Shown piece after piece: positions 31,610-39,265 of a DNA stretch of 64,000 bases; the stretch's first letter is position 1, and every line of letters begins with the position of its first letter. The notes below the pieces were generated by a model. It ran no database searches. It saw nothing but the letters and a program-made list of their open reading frames with translations, and was not told where the DNA came from. The position numbers were made by a program, and so were the translations under genes. Origin of the DNA: Streptomyces sp. NBC_01288 (GTDB taxonomy: Bacteria > Actinomycetota > Actinomycetes > Streptomycetales > Streptomycetaceae); assembly GCF_035982055.1 (NCBI RefSeq), contig NZ_CP108427.1, positions 5,455,001 through 5,519,000 of the forward strand, read 5' to 3'.

Positions 31610-32566
31610 CTACAGCGCCGACTTGATCGTGCGCAGCACCGCGTCCGCCATGCCCCGCTCGCCCCGCGCGTTCGGATGCACCGGCGCCGCCGGGCTCTCC
31701 GGTACGAGCGGTTCGATCCAGCGGGTGTCCTTCGCCGCGCAGGCGTTGTGGTCGGCGGAGGGCGTGTACGTGTCGACGTAGCCGGCCACCGCCTCCGAAG
31801 CCCGTTGCCGCAGCATCGAGTTGAGCTGTTTCTCCTTCTCGCGGAGGAAGGTCACGTCGCCCGGTGCGAGGGACATCTCCCGGCCGCAGTCGGCGCTGTC
31901 GGACGGCAGGATCGCCGGGTACGAGACGACGTAGACCCGGGCCTCGGGGGCGCGGCGCCTGACCTCGGCCAGGACCCGGGTGAGGCGTTCGCCCGCCGTG
32001 GCGATCTTCTTCTCCACGGCGTCCAAGTCGCCCTTGACGTAGTTCCGTTCGCAGGGCGCGTCCTCGGGGACGTACTTGCCGCTGCCCGTCATCTCGTACA
32101 GCGCGCCCATCGCCACGCACCGTTTGATCATCGCGCTGAAGTCGATGTCGTTGCCGCCGATGCCCACGGTGACCAGGCGGGTCGTCGACGAAAGTGCCCT
32201 GAGCTGTGGGGAGTTGGTGCCGTCGTCCGTCTTCTGTGCCGCCGTGAGGTCGGAGGTGGTGGCGCCGCTGCAACTCACGTCGCGGAAGTCTCCTCCCTTC
32301 AGGCCGAGTTCGGCGGCGACGAGGGCCGGGTAGTTGCCGGCGGAGCGGTCGCAGCCGGCCGGGGTGCCCGTGGGGTCGGTGATGCCGGGGCCGGCCGTGT
32401 AGGAGTCACCGAGGGCCACGTACGGGCCCTTCGACGGGGCCGAGTAGGCGATACCGGCGTGGCTGTCGTCGTCGTTGCCGTCGCCGTCGCGGGTGACCAG
32501 CACGACGGTGAGCAGCGTGCCGCAGGCGAGGAGCCCGGCCACGCCGGCCTGCACTGAGGTTTTCAT
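31610..32566 (-). CDS. SGNH/GDSL-family secreted lipase or esterase
   Basis: A 318-residue hydrolase. A signal or anchor helix covers residues 5-25, followed by an Asp-rich linker. Block I is Leu-Gly-Asp-Ser-Tyr-Thr-Ala-Gly near residue 53, block III Gly-Gly-Asn-Asp near 138, and block V His-Pro-Asn near 296, so the Ser, Gly, Asn, His set is complete. Six Cys residues suggest disulfides, as in Streptomyces extracellular lipases. ATG 32566 follows GAGAGGG. It lies downstream of the MMPL gene behind a strong terminator, so it has its own promoter. Confidence 0.92.
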   Translation of the reverse strand: MKTSVQAGVAGLLACGTLLTVVLVTRDGDGNDDDSHAGIAYSAPSKGPYVALGDSYTAGPGITDPTGTPAGCDRSAGNYPALVAAELGLKGGDFRDVSCSGATTSDLTAAQKTDDGTNSPQLRALSSTTRLVTVGIGGNDIDFSAMIKRCVAMGALYEMTGSGKYVPEDAPCERNYVKGDLDAVEKKIATAGERLTRVLAEVRRRAPEARVYVVSYPAILPSDSADCGREMSLAPGDVTFLREKEKQLNSMLRQRASEAVAGYVDTYTPSADHNACAAKDTRWIEPLVPESPAAPVHPNARGERGMADAVLRTIKSAL

Positions 32567-32620
32567 CGAAGTGCCCTCTCTGGTGGGCGAGTTGGTGACT
32601 CGGTGAGGTGGGGACGTCCG

Positions 32621-32664
32621 CGGGCCCGGCGACGGGCGGGGGGAGTGCCCCGTCGCCGGGCCCG
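32621..32664 (-). terminator. Strong hairpin terminator after the MMPL gene
   Basis: A perfect 16-bp GC stem CGGGCCCGGCGACGGG with a 12-nt loop lies 80 bp past the MMPL stop and 55 bp before the SGNH hydrolase start. No T-tract. Confidence 0.8.
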
Positions 32665-32744
32665 GGACTTGCGCCGGTCCCCGTCCCCACGGGATCCGGC
32701 ACCGCGGGGCCGCCTCCGCTCTCGGCGGCCCCGGTCTGAGGGAG

Positions 32745-34964
32745 CTAGGGGACCGGAGTGAGGCGGGCGGTGGGCGTGTCGGCGGCAGGCGCCGGGACCT
32801 TGCGGCTCAGGGCCTCGCCCTCGACGTCCATGCGGGGGAGGATCCGGTCCAGCCAACTCGGCAGGTACCAGGCCTTGTTGCCCAGCAGGGAGAGGACCGC
32901 GGGCACGATCGCCATCCGGACCACGAACGCGTCGAACAGCACCGCGATGGCCAGCCCGAAGCCGATCATCTTGATCATCGAGGCGCCCGCACCGATGAAG
33001 CCCGAGAACACCGCCATCATGATCAGCGCGGCGGCCACGACCACCCGGGCGCTGTGCCGGAACCCGGAGACGATCGCCTCCCCGGGCCCGTCCCCGTGGA
33101 CGTACGCCTCGCGCATCCGGGAGACCAGGAACACCTCGTAGTCCATGGCCAGTCCGAAGACGATGCCCACCAGGAAGATCGGCATCAGGCTCATGATCGG
33201 ACCGGTCTGCTCGACGCCCAACAGCGAGGCCCCGTGGCCCTGTTGGAAGACCGCCACGACCGCGCCCAGCGCCGCGAGGACCGAGAGCAGGAAGCCGAGG
33301 GCCGCCTTCAGCGGCACGAGCAGCGAGCGGAAGACCAGGAGCAGGAGGACGATCGCCAGGCCGACCACCAGCGCCAGGTACGGGATCAGCGCGCCCTGGA
33401 CCTTCTGCGCCACGTCGATGTTCAGCGCGGTGGTGCCGGTGACCTCGAAGCTCGCGCCGGAGGCCTTCGACTCGATGTCCGACCGCTCGTCGCGGATCGT
33501 CTGGACGAGCCGCTTCGTCTTCTCGTCGGTCGGGCTGGTGGCGGGAGTCACGCTGAACACCGCTGTGTCGCCGGCCGAGTTGAAGCGCGCGGGTGAGACC
33601 GAGACCACCCCGTCCGTCGCCGCGATGTCCTTCGAGACCGTCGCTACGGCGCTCTTCGCGTCGTCCGCCTTCTTCGCGTCCACGACGATGGTCAGGGGAC
33701 CGTTGAAACCGGGGCCGAAGCCCTTCGCGAGGTCGTCGTAGGCACGGCGTTCGGTGGTGGCCGTGGACTTGGCCTCGTCGCCGGGCATGCCGAGCTGGAG
33801 GTTGAGCGCGGGCAGCGCCATCGCGCCGAGGCCCACGACGCCGAGCAGCAGGACGGGGATCGGGCGGCGCACGACGAGCCGGGCCCAACGGCTGCCCCCG
33901 TTCTCGCCGTTGGCCTTGCTCCGCCCGGCCTTGGCCCTGCCCTTCCGCTCGCGGCGGGAGAGGACGGCGTTCGGCCAGAAGCCGAGGGCGGCCGGGACCA
34001 GGGTGAGGGAGATCAGGACCGACAGGAGGACCGCGCCCGCCGCCGCCAGGCCCATCTTCGTCAGCATCGGGATGCCGACCACCGACAGACCGGCCAGGGC
34101 GATGACTACGGTCAGGCCGGCGAACACCACTGCCGAACCCGCCGTACCGGCGGCCAGTCCCGCCGCTTCGCGCGGCGCGTGGCCCTTCTCGCGTTCCTCC
34201 CGGTAGCGGGAGACGACGAACAGCGCGTAGTCGATCCCGCAGGCGAGGCCGAGCATCGTGGCGAGTGTGCCGGTGGTCTCGGAGAGGCCGAAGGCGCTGC
34301 CCAGGGCGAGGACCGCGGACATGCTGATGCCGACGCCCAGGATCGCGGTGAGGAGGGGCAGGCCGGCCGCCGCCAGCGAACCGAAGGTGACCAGCAGGAC
34401 CACAGCCGCTATCGCGATGCCGATCGCCTCGGCGCTGCCGCCCGCCGCGGGCTGGGTCGCGAGGGCGTCGCCCCCGACCTCGACGGTCAGGCCCGCGTCC
34501 CGGGCCGTGTCGATGGCCCGTTCCAGGTGGGTCTTGGCGGCGCCGGTGAGGTCGTCGGCCTTCACCTTGAACGTGACGGTGGAGTACGCCGTGGACGCGT
34601 CCGCGCTCACCGACTTCGCGGCGAACGGGTCGACGACGGAGGCGACTTGGGAACCGTCGGCCGCCTCCGTGACCAGCTTCTCGATCACGGCCTTGTTCTC
34701 GGTCGCGGTGACCTTCTCGCCGTTCGGGGCGACGAAGACGATCCGCGCGCTCGCGCCGTCCGCCGCGGTGCCGGGGAAGCGCTGCTCCAGCAGGTCGAAG
34801 GCGCGCTGCGACTCGATGCCGGGCATCGTGAAGCCGTCGTCCGGGGCGGCCGGCGCCTTGGCGGCGGCGAATCCGACGGCGCCGAGGACCGCCACCCACA
34901 ACAGGGTGACGAACCAGCGCCACCGGAAGGCCACACGGCCCAAGCGATAAAGGAGAGTTGCCAT
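32745..34964 (-). CDS. MMPL-family RND membrane transporter
   Basis: A 739-residue inner-membrane protein with two halves of about six helices each, at about residues 15-30 and 170-340, and again at 525-690, separated by a large extracellular domain. The Gly-Leu-Ala-Cys-Gly-Ile-Asp-Tyr-Ala-Leu-Phe and Gly-Leu-Ala-Met-Asp-Tyr-Glu-Val-Phe-Leu motifs carry the conserved Asp-Tyr pair of MMPL proteins. The family is driven by the proton gradient and exports lipids or hydrophobic metabolites. ATG 34964 has GGAGG 12 nt upstream. A 10-bp perfect inverted repeat lies just before it, so it is probably repressed by a TetR-like factor encoded elsewhere. Confidence 0.92.
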   Translation of the reverse strand: MATLLYRLGRVAFRWRWFVTLLWVAVLGAVGFAAAKAPAAPDDGFTMPGIESQRAFDLLEQRFPGTAADGASARIVFVAPNGEKVTATENKAVIEKLVTEAADGSQVASVVDPFAAKSVSADASTAYSTVTFKVKADDLTGAAKTHLERAIDTARDAGLTVEVGGDALATQPAAGGSAEAIGIAIAAVVLLVTFGSLAAAGLPLLTAILGVGISMSAVLALGSAFGLSETTGTLATMLGLACGIDYALFVVSRYREEREKGHAPREAAGLAAGTAGSAVVFAGLTVVIALAGLSVVGIPMLTKMGLAAAGAVLLSVLISLTLVPAALGFWPNAVLSRRERKGRAKAGRSKANGENGGSRWARLVVRRPIPVLLLGVVGLGAMALPALNLQLGMPGDEAKSTATTERRAYDDLAKGFGPGFNGPLTIVVDAKKADDAKSAVATVSKDIAATDGVVSVSPARFNSAGDTAVFSVTPATSPTDEKTKRLVQTIRDERSDIESKASGASFEVTGTTALNIDVAQKVQGALIPYLALVVGLAIVLLLLVFRSLLVPLKAALGFLLSVLAALGAVVAVFQQGHGASLLGVEQTGPIMSLMPIFLVGIVFGLAMDYEVFLVSRMREAYVHGDGPGEAIVSGFRHSARVVVAAALIMMAVFSGFIGAGASMIKMIGFGLAIAVLFDAFVVRMAIVPAVLSLLGNKAWYLPSWLDRILPRMDVEGEALSRKVPAPAADTPTARLTPVP

Positions 34965-35061
34965 GGCTGGGGAGGGCCTCCGTGTCGGCGGGCGGTCGAG
35001 ATCGTGGTCTCAACCTTTCCGGCGGCCGCTCTCCGGCACGAGGGAGTGCCCTCCCGAATGC

Positions 35062-35083
35062 ATGGTGTAGCCCGCTACACCAT
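35062..35083 (-). promoter_or_regulatory. Operator-like palindrome upstream of the MMPL gene
   Basis: ATGGTGTAGC-CC-GCTACACCAT is a 10+2+10 perfect inverted repeat, about 100 bp before the MMPL start and just after the GCH-II stop. The form is typical of TetR operators. No tetR gene is adjacent. Confidence 0.7.
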
Positions 35084-35103
35084 CCACGCTGCTCTGCCCC
35101 CGC

Positions 35104-35745
35104 TCAGCCCGCGTTCAGCTCCGTCAACTGGCCCAGCGGCAGCGTGTGGTGGGTCTGGAGGACCTTCGCGCGTAGATACCGGACGTTGTGCGGGGTGGTG
35201 AACACACCGGTCGGCACGCGGTCGTGGACGTCGATGCCGAGCCCGCGCAACTGGTCGGCCTTGTCAGGGTTGTTGGAGAGCAGGTCCAGGGACGTGATCC
35301 CGAGGGCGCTGAGCATCTGCGCGGCGGCCGTGTAGTCACGGGCGTCCTCGGGCAGGCCCAGCGCGGTGTTCGCGGCGTACGTGTCGAGCCCCTGGTCCTG
35401 GAGGGCGTACGCGTCGAGCTTGTTGTAGAGGCCGATGCCGCGGCCCTCCTGGCGCAGGTAGAGCAGGACACCGCCGCGCTCGGCGATGCGCTCGACGGCC
35501 TCGCGCAGCTGGGGCCCGCAGTCGCAGCGGGCGGAGCCGAAGACATCGCCGGTGAGGCACTCGGAGTGCAGCCGGACCAGCGGGGTCGTACCGGGGGCGG
35601 GATCGCCGAGGACGACCGCCACGTGTTCCTGGCCGTCGGTCAGGCCGTGGAAGGTGACGAGTTCGGCGTCGACGCCGTAGCCGTCCTGGAAGCGCAGCGG
35701 TACCCGGACGCGGGCACGCGGGGTGGCGGCGGGGAAGTCGGGCAT
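35104..35745 (-). CDS. ribA: GTP cyclohydrolase II
   Basis: A 213-residue monofunctional GCH II. It opens the imidazole ring of GTP to give formate, PPi and 2,5-diamino-6-ribosylamino-pyrimidinone phosphate. The zinc ligands lie in Cys-Leu-Thr-Gly-Asp and Ala-Arg-Cys-Asp-Cys-Gly. Arg-Gln-Glu-Gly-Arg-Gly-Ile-Gly-Leu and Ala-Tyr-Ala-Leu-Gln-Asp-Gln-Gly follow; the Tyr needed for the canonical product is kept. The preceding Arg of the E. coli enzyme is Asp here. ATG 35745 has GGAG upstream; an in-frame extension to 35814 would run across an operator-like site. No ribB, ribE or ribH lies nearby, so this is likely an extra GCH II serving another pathway. It is downstream of marR on the same strand. 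Confidence 0.93.
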   Translation of the reverse strand: MPDFPAATPRARVRVPLRFQDGYGVDAELVTFHGLTDGQEHVAVVLGDPAPGTTPLVRLHSECLTGDVFGSARCDCGPQLREAVERIAERGGVLLYLRQEGRGIGLYNKLDAYALQDQGLDTYAANTALGLPEDARDYTAAAQMLSALGITSLDLLSNNPDKADQLRGLGIDVHDRVPTGVFTTPHNVRYLRAKVLQTHHTLPLGQLTELNAG

Positions 35746-35794
35746 GCGGGTCTCCGTGGTCCGGCGGCAGGTACGCGGATGTGCCTCGGTGAGT

Positions 35795-35810
35795 GCTTCA
35801 GTTTTGAAGC
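35795..35810. promoter_or_regulatory. MarR-box candidate 1 upstream of ribA
   Basis: GCTTCAGTTTTGAAGC matches the ideal palindrome GCTTCAAATTTGAAGC at 14 of 16 positions, 50 bp before the ribA ATG. Confidence 0.65.
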
Positions 35811-35838
35811 ACATCCACGATGACGGACACTACCTCAT

Positions 35839-35854
35839 GCTTGAAATTTGAAGC
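35839..35854. promoter_or_regulatory. MarR-box candidate 2 upstream of ribA
   Basis: GCTTGAAATTTGAAGC matches the ideal palindrome at 15 of 16 positions. It is 44 bp from site 1, about four helical turns, inside the marR-ribA gap. Confidence 0.65.
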
Positions 35855-35895
35855 AACAGAATTGTGGGACGGGTCACGAACGAACGCCGGAAGAC

Positions 35896-36393
35896 TCACG
35901 AGCACGAAGGAGTGGAGCGGCGGCGCCACGGAACGTCCTTCGGCTCCTCCAGCGCCCGCACGATCCCGGCGCTGATCTCCTCCATCTGCCGCACCTGCTC
36001 CGGCGTGAGGTGATCGAAGATCGCGGCCCGTACGGTCTCGACATGCCCCGGCGCCGTACGCTCCAGCACGGCCATCCCCTCGTCGGTCAGGACCGCGGTG
36101 CTGCCCCGCTTGTCCGACGGACACCCTTCCCGCCGCACCAGACCGTCCTTCTCCAGCCGGGTCACCGCGTACGTCAGCCGGCTCCGGGTGATCTTCGACT
36201 TCTCGGCGAGGTCGGTCATCCGCAGCCGGCGGTCCGGCACCTCGGAGAGGTTGGCGAGGATGGAGTAGTACAGGTGGGGCATGCCGGCCTCCTGCTGGAG
36301 CTGCCGGTCGATCGCGTCCTCCAGGAGGTGCGTCGCGGCGATGTACGCGCGCCAGGCGCGCTGCTCCTCGGCGGTGAGCCAGCGAGTCGTCAT
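35896..36393 (-). CDS. MarR-family regulator of the GCH-II/RibD-like locus
   Basis: A 165-residue MarR protein. The winged helix spans about residues 60-120: Met-Thr-Asp-Leu-Ala-Glu-Lys-Ser-Lys-Ile-Thr-Arg-Ser-Arg-Leu-Thr-Tyr-Ala-Val recognition region, then Arg-Glu-Gly-Cys-Pro-Ser-Asp-Lys-Arg-Gly-Ser, the wing. The Cys in the wing is notable as a possible redox sensor. It is divergent from the RibD-like gene and 150 bp upstream of ribA. Three 16-bp palindromes flank it. It most likely represses itself and both enzymes. ATG 36393; the ribosome site is only a GGGGG run close to the start. Confidence 0.88.
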   Translation of the reverse strand: MTTRWLTAEEQRAWRAYIAATHLLEDAIDRQLQQEAGMPHLYYSILANLSEVPDRRLRMTDLAEKSKITRSRLTYAVTRLEKDGLVRREGCPSDKRGSTAVLTDEGMAVLERTAPGHVETVRAAIFDHLTPEQVRQMEEISAGIVRALEEPKDVPWRRRSTPSCS

Positions 36394-36410
36394 GCCCCCA
36401 GTGTAGGTTT

Positions 36411-36426
36411 GTTTCAAACTTGAACC
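36411..36426. promoter_or_regulatory. MarR-box candidate 3 in the marR/RibD-like divergent promoter
   Basis: GTTTCAAACTTGAACC matches the ideal palindrome at 13 of 16 positions, 18 bp before the marR start and 60 bp before the RibD-like start, so it could control both. Confidence 0.6.
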
Positions 36427-36486
36427 AAGCCCCGCCGTTCCACCCAGCCCCGCCATCCCCACGAGCAATGACCCGGGAGCGCGTCG

Positions 36487-37617
36487 ATGCCCCACCCGTA
36501 CGTCCTGCTGTCCGCCGCCGTCTCCCTCGACGGCTACCTCGACGACACCGGCCCCGACCGGCTGCTCCTCTCCAGCCCGGCCGACTTCGACCGTGTCGAC
36601 GAGGTCCGGGCATCGGTCGACGCGATCCTCATCGGCGCCGGCACGATCCGCGCGGACAACCCCCGTCTCCTGGTCAACTCCCCTGAGCGCAGGGCGAGTC
36701 GCGTAGCCGCAGGCAAGCCGGAGTATCCACTCAAGGTCACGGTCACCGCCTCCGGCGACCTGGACCCGACGGCCAACTTCTGGCACACGGGCGGCGAAAA
36801 GCTGGTCTGTACGACGGACAAGGGCGCGGAGCGAGCACGCGAACGGGGCCTGGCGGCGGACGTCGTGGCCCTCGGCCCCGACCTCGACTGGCGCGCCCTT
36901 CTTGAACACCTGCACGCGGTAAGGGGAGTTGACCGCCTGATGGTCGAGGGCGGCGGCACGATCCACACCCAACTCCTCCAACAGGGCCTGGCCGACGAAC
37001 TCCACCTGGTCCTGTCCCCCCTGTTCGTGGGCGACGACAAGGCCCCCCGCCTGTTCGGCCCGGGCACCTACCAGTCCGGCCGCCTGCGCCTGTTGGAGAC
37101 CCGCCCCATCGAGGACGTGGTCCTCATGCGCTACGAACCCACCGCCCCCGGCACCGGCGACCTCCCCTCCGCCGCCGACCACCACTGGCTCGCCCTCGCC
37201 TGCGACCTGGCCGCAGACTGCCCGCCCTCGGAGACGGCGTTCAGCGTCGGCGCGGTGGTGGTGGCGGAGGACGGCACGGAGTTGTCCCGGGGCCACTCCC
37301 GCGAGGCGGGCGACCCGGTGGTCCACGCGGAGGAGGCGGCCCTGGCCAAGCTGGACCCGGCCGACCCCCGCCTCCCCACGGCCACCGTCTACACCAGCCT
37401 CGAACCCTGCACCCACCGCGCCTCCCGCCCCAAGCCCTGCGCCCGCCTCATCCTCGACGCGGGCGTACGGCGGGTGGTGACCGCTTGGCGCGAGCCCGAC
37501 ACGTTCGTCGCGGGGGCCGACGGGAGCGGGATGTTGGCAGCGCGGGGGGTGACCGTGGTCGTACTCCCGGAGTACGAGAAGCGAGCGAAGGCGCCGAACG
37601 GGCATCTGCTCGGCTGA
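36487..37617 (+). CDS. RibD-like bifunctional protein with reversed domain order (reductase then deaminase)
   Basis: A 376-residue fusion. Residues 1-215 are a RibD-C/DHFR-like reductase (Ser-Leu-Asp-Gly-Tyr-Leu-Asp, Gly-Ala-Gly-Thr-Ile-Arg-Ala-Asp-Asn-Pro, Val-Glu-Gly-Gly-Gly-Thr). Residues 225-370 are a zinc cytidine-deaminase-type domain with His-Ala-Glu and Pro-Cys-Thr-His-Arg-Ala-Ser-Arg-Pro-Lys-Pro-Cys. Classical RibD has the deaminase first. The pair of reactions would convert the GCH-II product by deamination and sugar reduction. Linked to ribA and marR, it probably forms a dedicated branch rather than the housekeeping riboflavin route. ATG 36487; GGGAG lies upstream. Confidence 0.85.
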   Translation: MPHPYVLLSAAVSLDGYLDDTGPDRLLLSSPADFDRVDEVRASVDAILIGAGTIRADNPRLLVNSPERRASRVAAGKPEYPLKVTVTASGDLDPTANFWHTGGEKLVCTTDKGAERARERGLAADVVALGPDLDWRALLEHLHAVRGVDRLMVEGGGTIHTQLLQQGLADELHLVLSPLFVGDDKAPRLFGPGTYQSGRLRLLETRPIEDVVLMRYEPTAPGTGDLPSAADHHWLALACDLAADCPPSETAFSVGAVVVAEDGTELSRGHSREAGDPVVHAEEAALAKLDPADPRLPTATVYTSLEPCTHRASRPKPCARLILDAGVRRVVTAWREPDTFVAGADGSGMLAARGVTVVVLPEYEKRAKAPNGHLLG

Positions 37618-37636
37618 CCCGGGACACCCTCTCCGG

Positions 37637-37673
37637 AAAAGTGTGTCACTTTCGCCGAAAGTGACACACTTTT
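37637..37673. terminator. 17-bp perfect AT-containing hairpin after the RibD-like gene
   Basis: AAAAGTGTGTCACTTTC pairs perfectly with GAAAGTGACACACTTTT across a GCC loop. The trailing TTTT completes a rho-independent terminator, and the leading AAAA makes it work in both directions. It is unusually AT-rich for this genome. Confidence 0.92.
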
Positions 37674-37787
37674 TCAGGCCCCCCACCCCCCCGGCTCCCC
37701 GACCGGCCCATCAAATCCTGCGCCCCACCGCCTCCCACGTCACGCTCACAAAGAACCGGTGCGGAGGACAACGCGGAGGTAGGACAC

Positions 37788-39011
37788 ATGAGGTCAGTGG
37801 GCCGGCGGCACGCCATCACCTTGCTGGGCGCGTCCGTAGCCGTAGGACTGCTCGCCTCGTGCGGAACGGCGGACACCGGCACGCGGACCATGGCCCGGGC
37901 GCTTCCCGCGGACGCCGCGTTCACCCACCCCGGAGTCCTCGTCAGCAAGGGCCAGCTGGACGCCGTGCGCAAGAACGTCACCGCCGGCAAACAGCCCTGG
38001 CTGAAGGCGTACTTCGGGATGCGGGACAGCAAGTACGGGTCGTACAAGTACACGGCGAAGCCGTCCGCGGACGTCGACTGCCCCTGGAACGGCAAGGCCG
38101 CGCACGGCTGTGTCGAGGAGCGCGAGGACGCGATCGCGGCGTACACGCAGGCGTTGCTGTTCAGCATCACCGGCAAGCAGCATCACGCGCTCAAGGCGCG
38201 GGAGATCATGGACGACTGGTCGGCGAAGATGAAGGAGCACACCTCCGACGACGCCGGGCTCCAGACCGCGTGGGCCGGTTCGACCTGGGCGCGGGCGGCG
38301 GAGATCGTGCGGTACGCGCCCGGCGCCGGATGGCCGGCGGACCGGGTCAAGCGGTTCGGGACGATGCTGCGTACCGCCTACGAGCCGGAAGTCACCAAGG
38401 ACCTGCCGGACTACAACGGCAACTGGGACCTCGCGATGACGGACGCGGCGATCGGCATCGCCGTCTTCCTCGACGACCACAAGGCGTTCGACGCCGCCGT
38501 CAAGCGCTTCCGCGACCGCGTGCCCGCCTACTTCTACCTCGCCAAGGACGGCAGGGTGCCGCTCACCCCGGTGGGCTCGAAGCTCACCACGCCGCAGAAG
38601 CTGACGACATACTGGTTCAAGCAGACGACCTTCAAGGACGGCCTCGCCCAGGAGACCTGCCGCAACTTCAAGCACGTCGGGTACTCGCTGGCCGCGACCG
38701 CGCACATCGCCGAGACCGCCTGGCACCAGGGCGTCGACCTCTACGACGGGGTCAAGGACCGGCTCAAGGCGGCCCTCGAATTCCACGCCCGCTACCAGCT
38801 CGGCGAGCCCGCGCCCGCCTGGCTGTGCGGCGGCAAGGTCGACCGGAACATGGGGCCCGACCTGGAGGTCGCCGTCAACCACCTGGAGGGCCGGCTCGGC
38901 GTGAAGGTGCCCGCCGCGCACAAGCTCGCCGAGTCCACCCGCCCGGCCGGCAGCGACGACCTCTTCGTCTCCTGGGAGACCCTCACGCACGCCGGGAACA
39001 CCGCCGACTGA
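37788..39011 (+). CDS. Alginate lyase-like lipoprotein
   Basis: A 407-residue secreted protein. The N-terminus has Arg-Arg plus a hydrophobic stretch ending Leu-Leu-Ala-Ser-Cys-Gly, a likely Tat/lipobox signal. The mature part is an (alpha/alpha) toroid of the alginate lyase PF05426 type: Gly-Asn-Trp-Asp-Leu-Ala-Met near residue 210, and Arg-Asn-Phe-Lys-His-Val-Gly-Tyr near residue 290 with the catalytic-type His and Tyr. It would cleave uronate polymers outside the cell by beta-elimination. ATG 37788 follows GGAGG. It is behind the terminator at 37637 and so stands alone. Confidence 0.85.
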   Translation: MRSVGRRHAITLLGASVAVGLLASCGTADTGTRTMARALPADAAFTHPGVLVSKGQLDAVRKNVTAGKQPWLKAYFGMRDSKYGSYKYTAKPSADVDCPWNGKAAHGCVEEREDAIAAYTQALLFSITGKQHHALKAREIMDDWSAKMKEHTSDDAGLQTAWAGSTWARAAEIVRYAPGAGWPADRVKRFGTMLRTAYEPEVTKDLPDYNGNWDLAMTDAAIGIAVFLDDHKAFDAAVKRFRDRVPAYFYLAKDGRVPLTPVGSKLTTPQKLTTYWFKQTTFKDGLAQETCRNFKHVGYSLAATAHIAETAWHQGVDLYDGVKDRLKAALEFHARYQLGEPAPAWLCGGKVDRNMGPDLEVAVNHLEGRLGVKVPAAHKLAESTRPAGSDDLFVSWETLTHAGNTAD

Positions 39012-39063
39012 AACCTGTGTGACATCGGACCCCGCGGATGGCGTATAGTTGCAATCACAACGG

Positions 39064-39137
39064 CGCGGGGTGGAGCAGCTCGGTAGCTCGCTGGGCTCAT
39101 AACCCAGAGGTCGCAGGTTCAAATCCTGTCCCCGCTA
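39064..39137 (+). tRNA. Initiator tRNA-fMet (CAU)
   Basis: A 74-nt cloverleaf with initiator hallmarks: the first base is unpaired (C1 against U72), the anticodon stem has three G-C pairs next to the loop CTCATAA, and the D-stem has an A-U at 11-24. Discriminator A; CCA is not encoded. Confidence 0.95.
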
Positions 39138-39143
39138 CTACGG

Positions 39144-39181
39144 CCAAGGGCCGGAATCCAGAAATGGGTTCCGGCCCTTGG
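39144..39181 (+). terminator. Terminator after tRNA-fMet
   Basis: A perfect 13-bp stem CCAAGGGCCGGAA/TTCCGGCCCTTGG with a 12-nt loop begins 6 bp past the tRNA; TGTTTC follows. Confidence 0.85.
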
Positions 39182-39265
39182 TGTTTCTCCCCCTGTCGGC
39201 CCACCCCGCTCGCCGCACTCCCCCCACCGGGAAAAACTGGACGTGTGGAGGAGGAGGGTCCGTAC

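Noticed and set aside
35746..35895. FMN riboswitch upstream of ribA
   Set aside because: The conserved RFN blocks (AGGGNNG, GGGNNAGA-type tracts) are absent; only the two palindromes are present.
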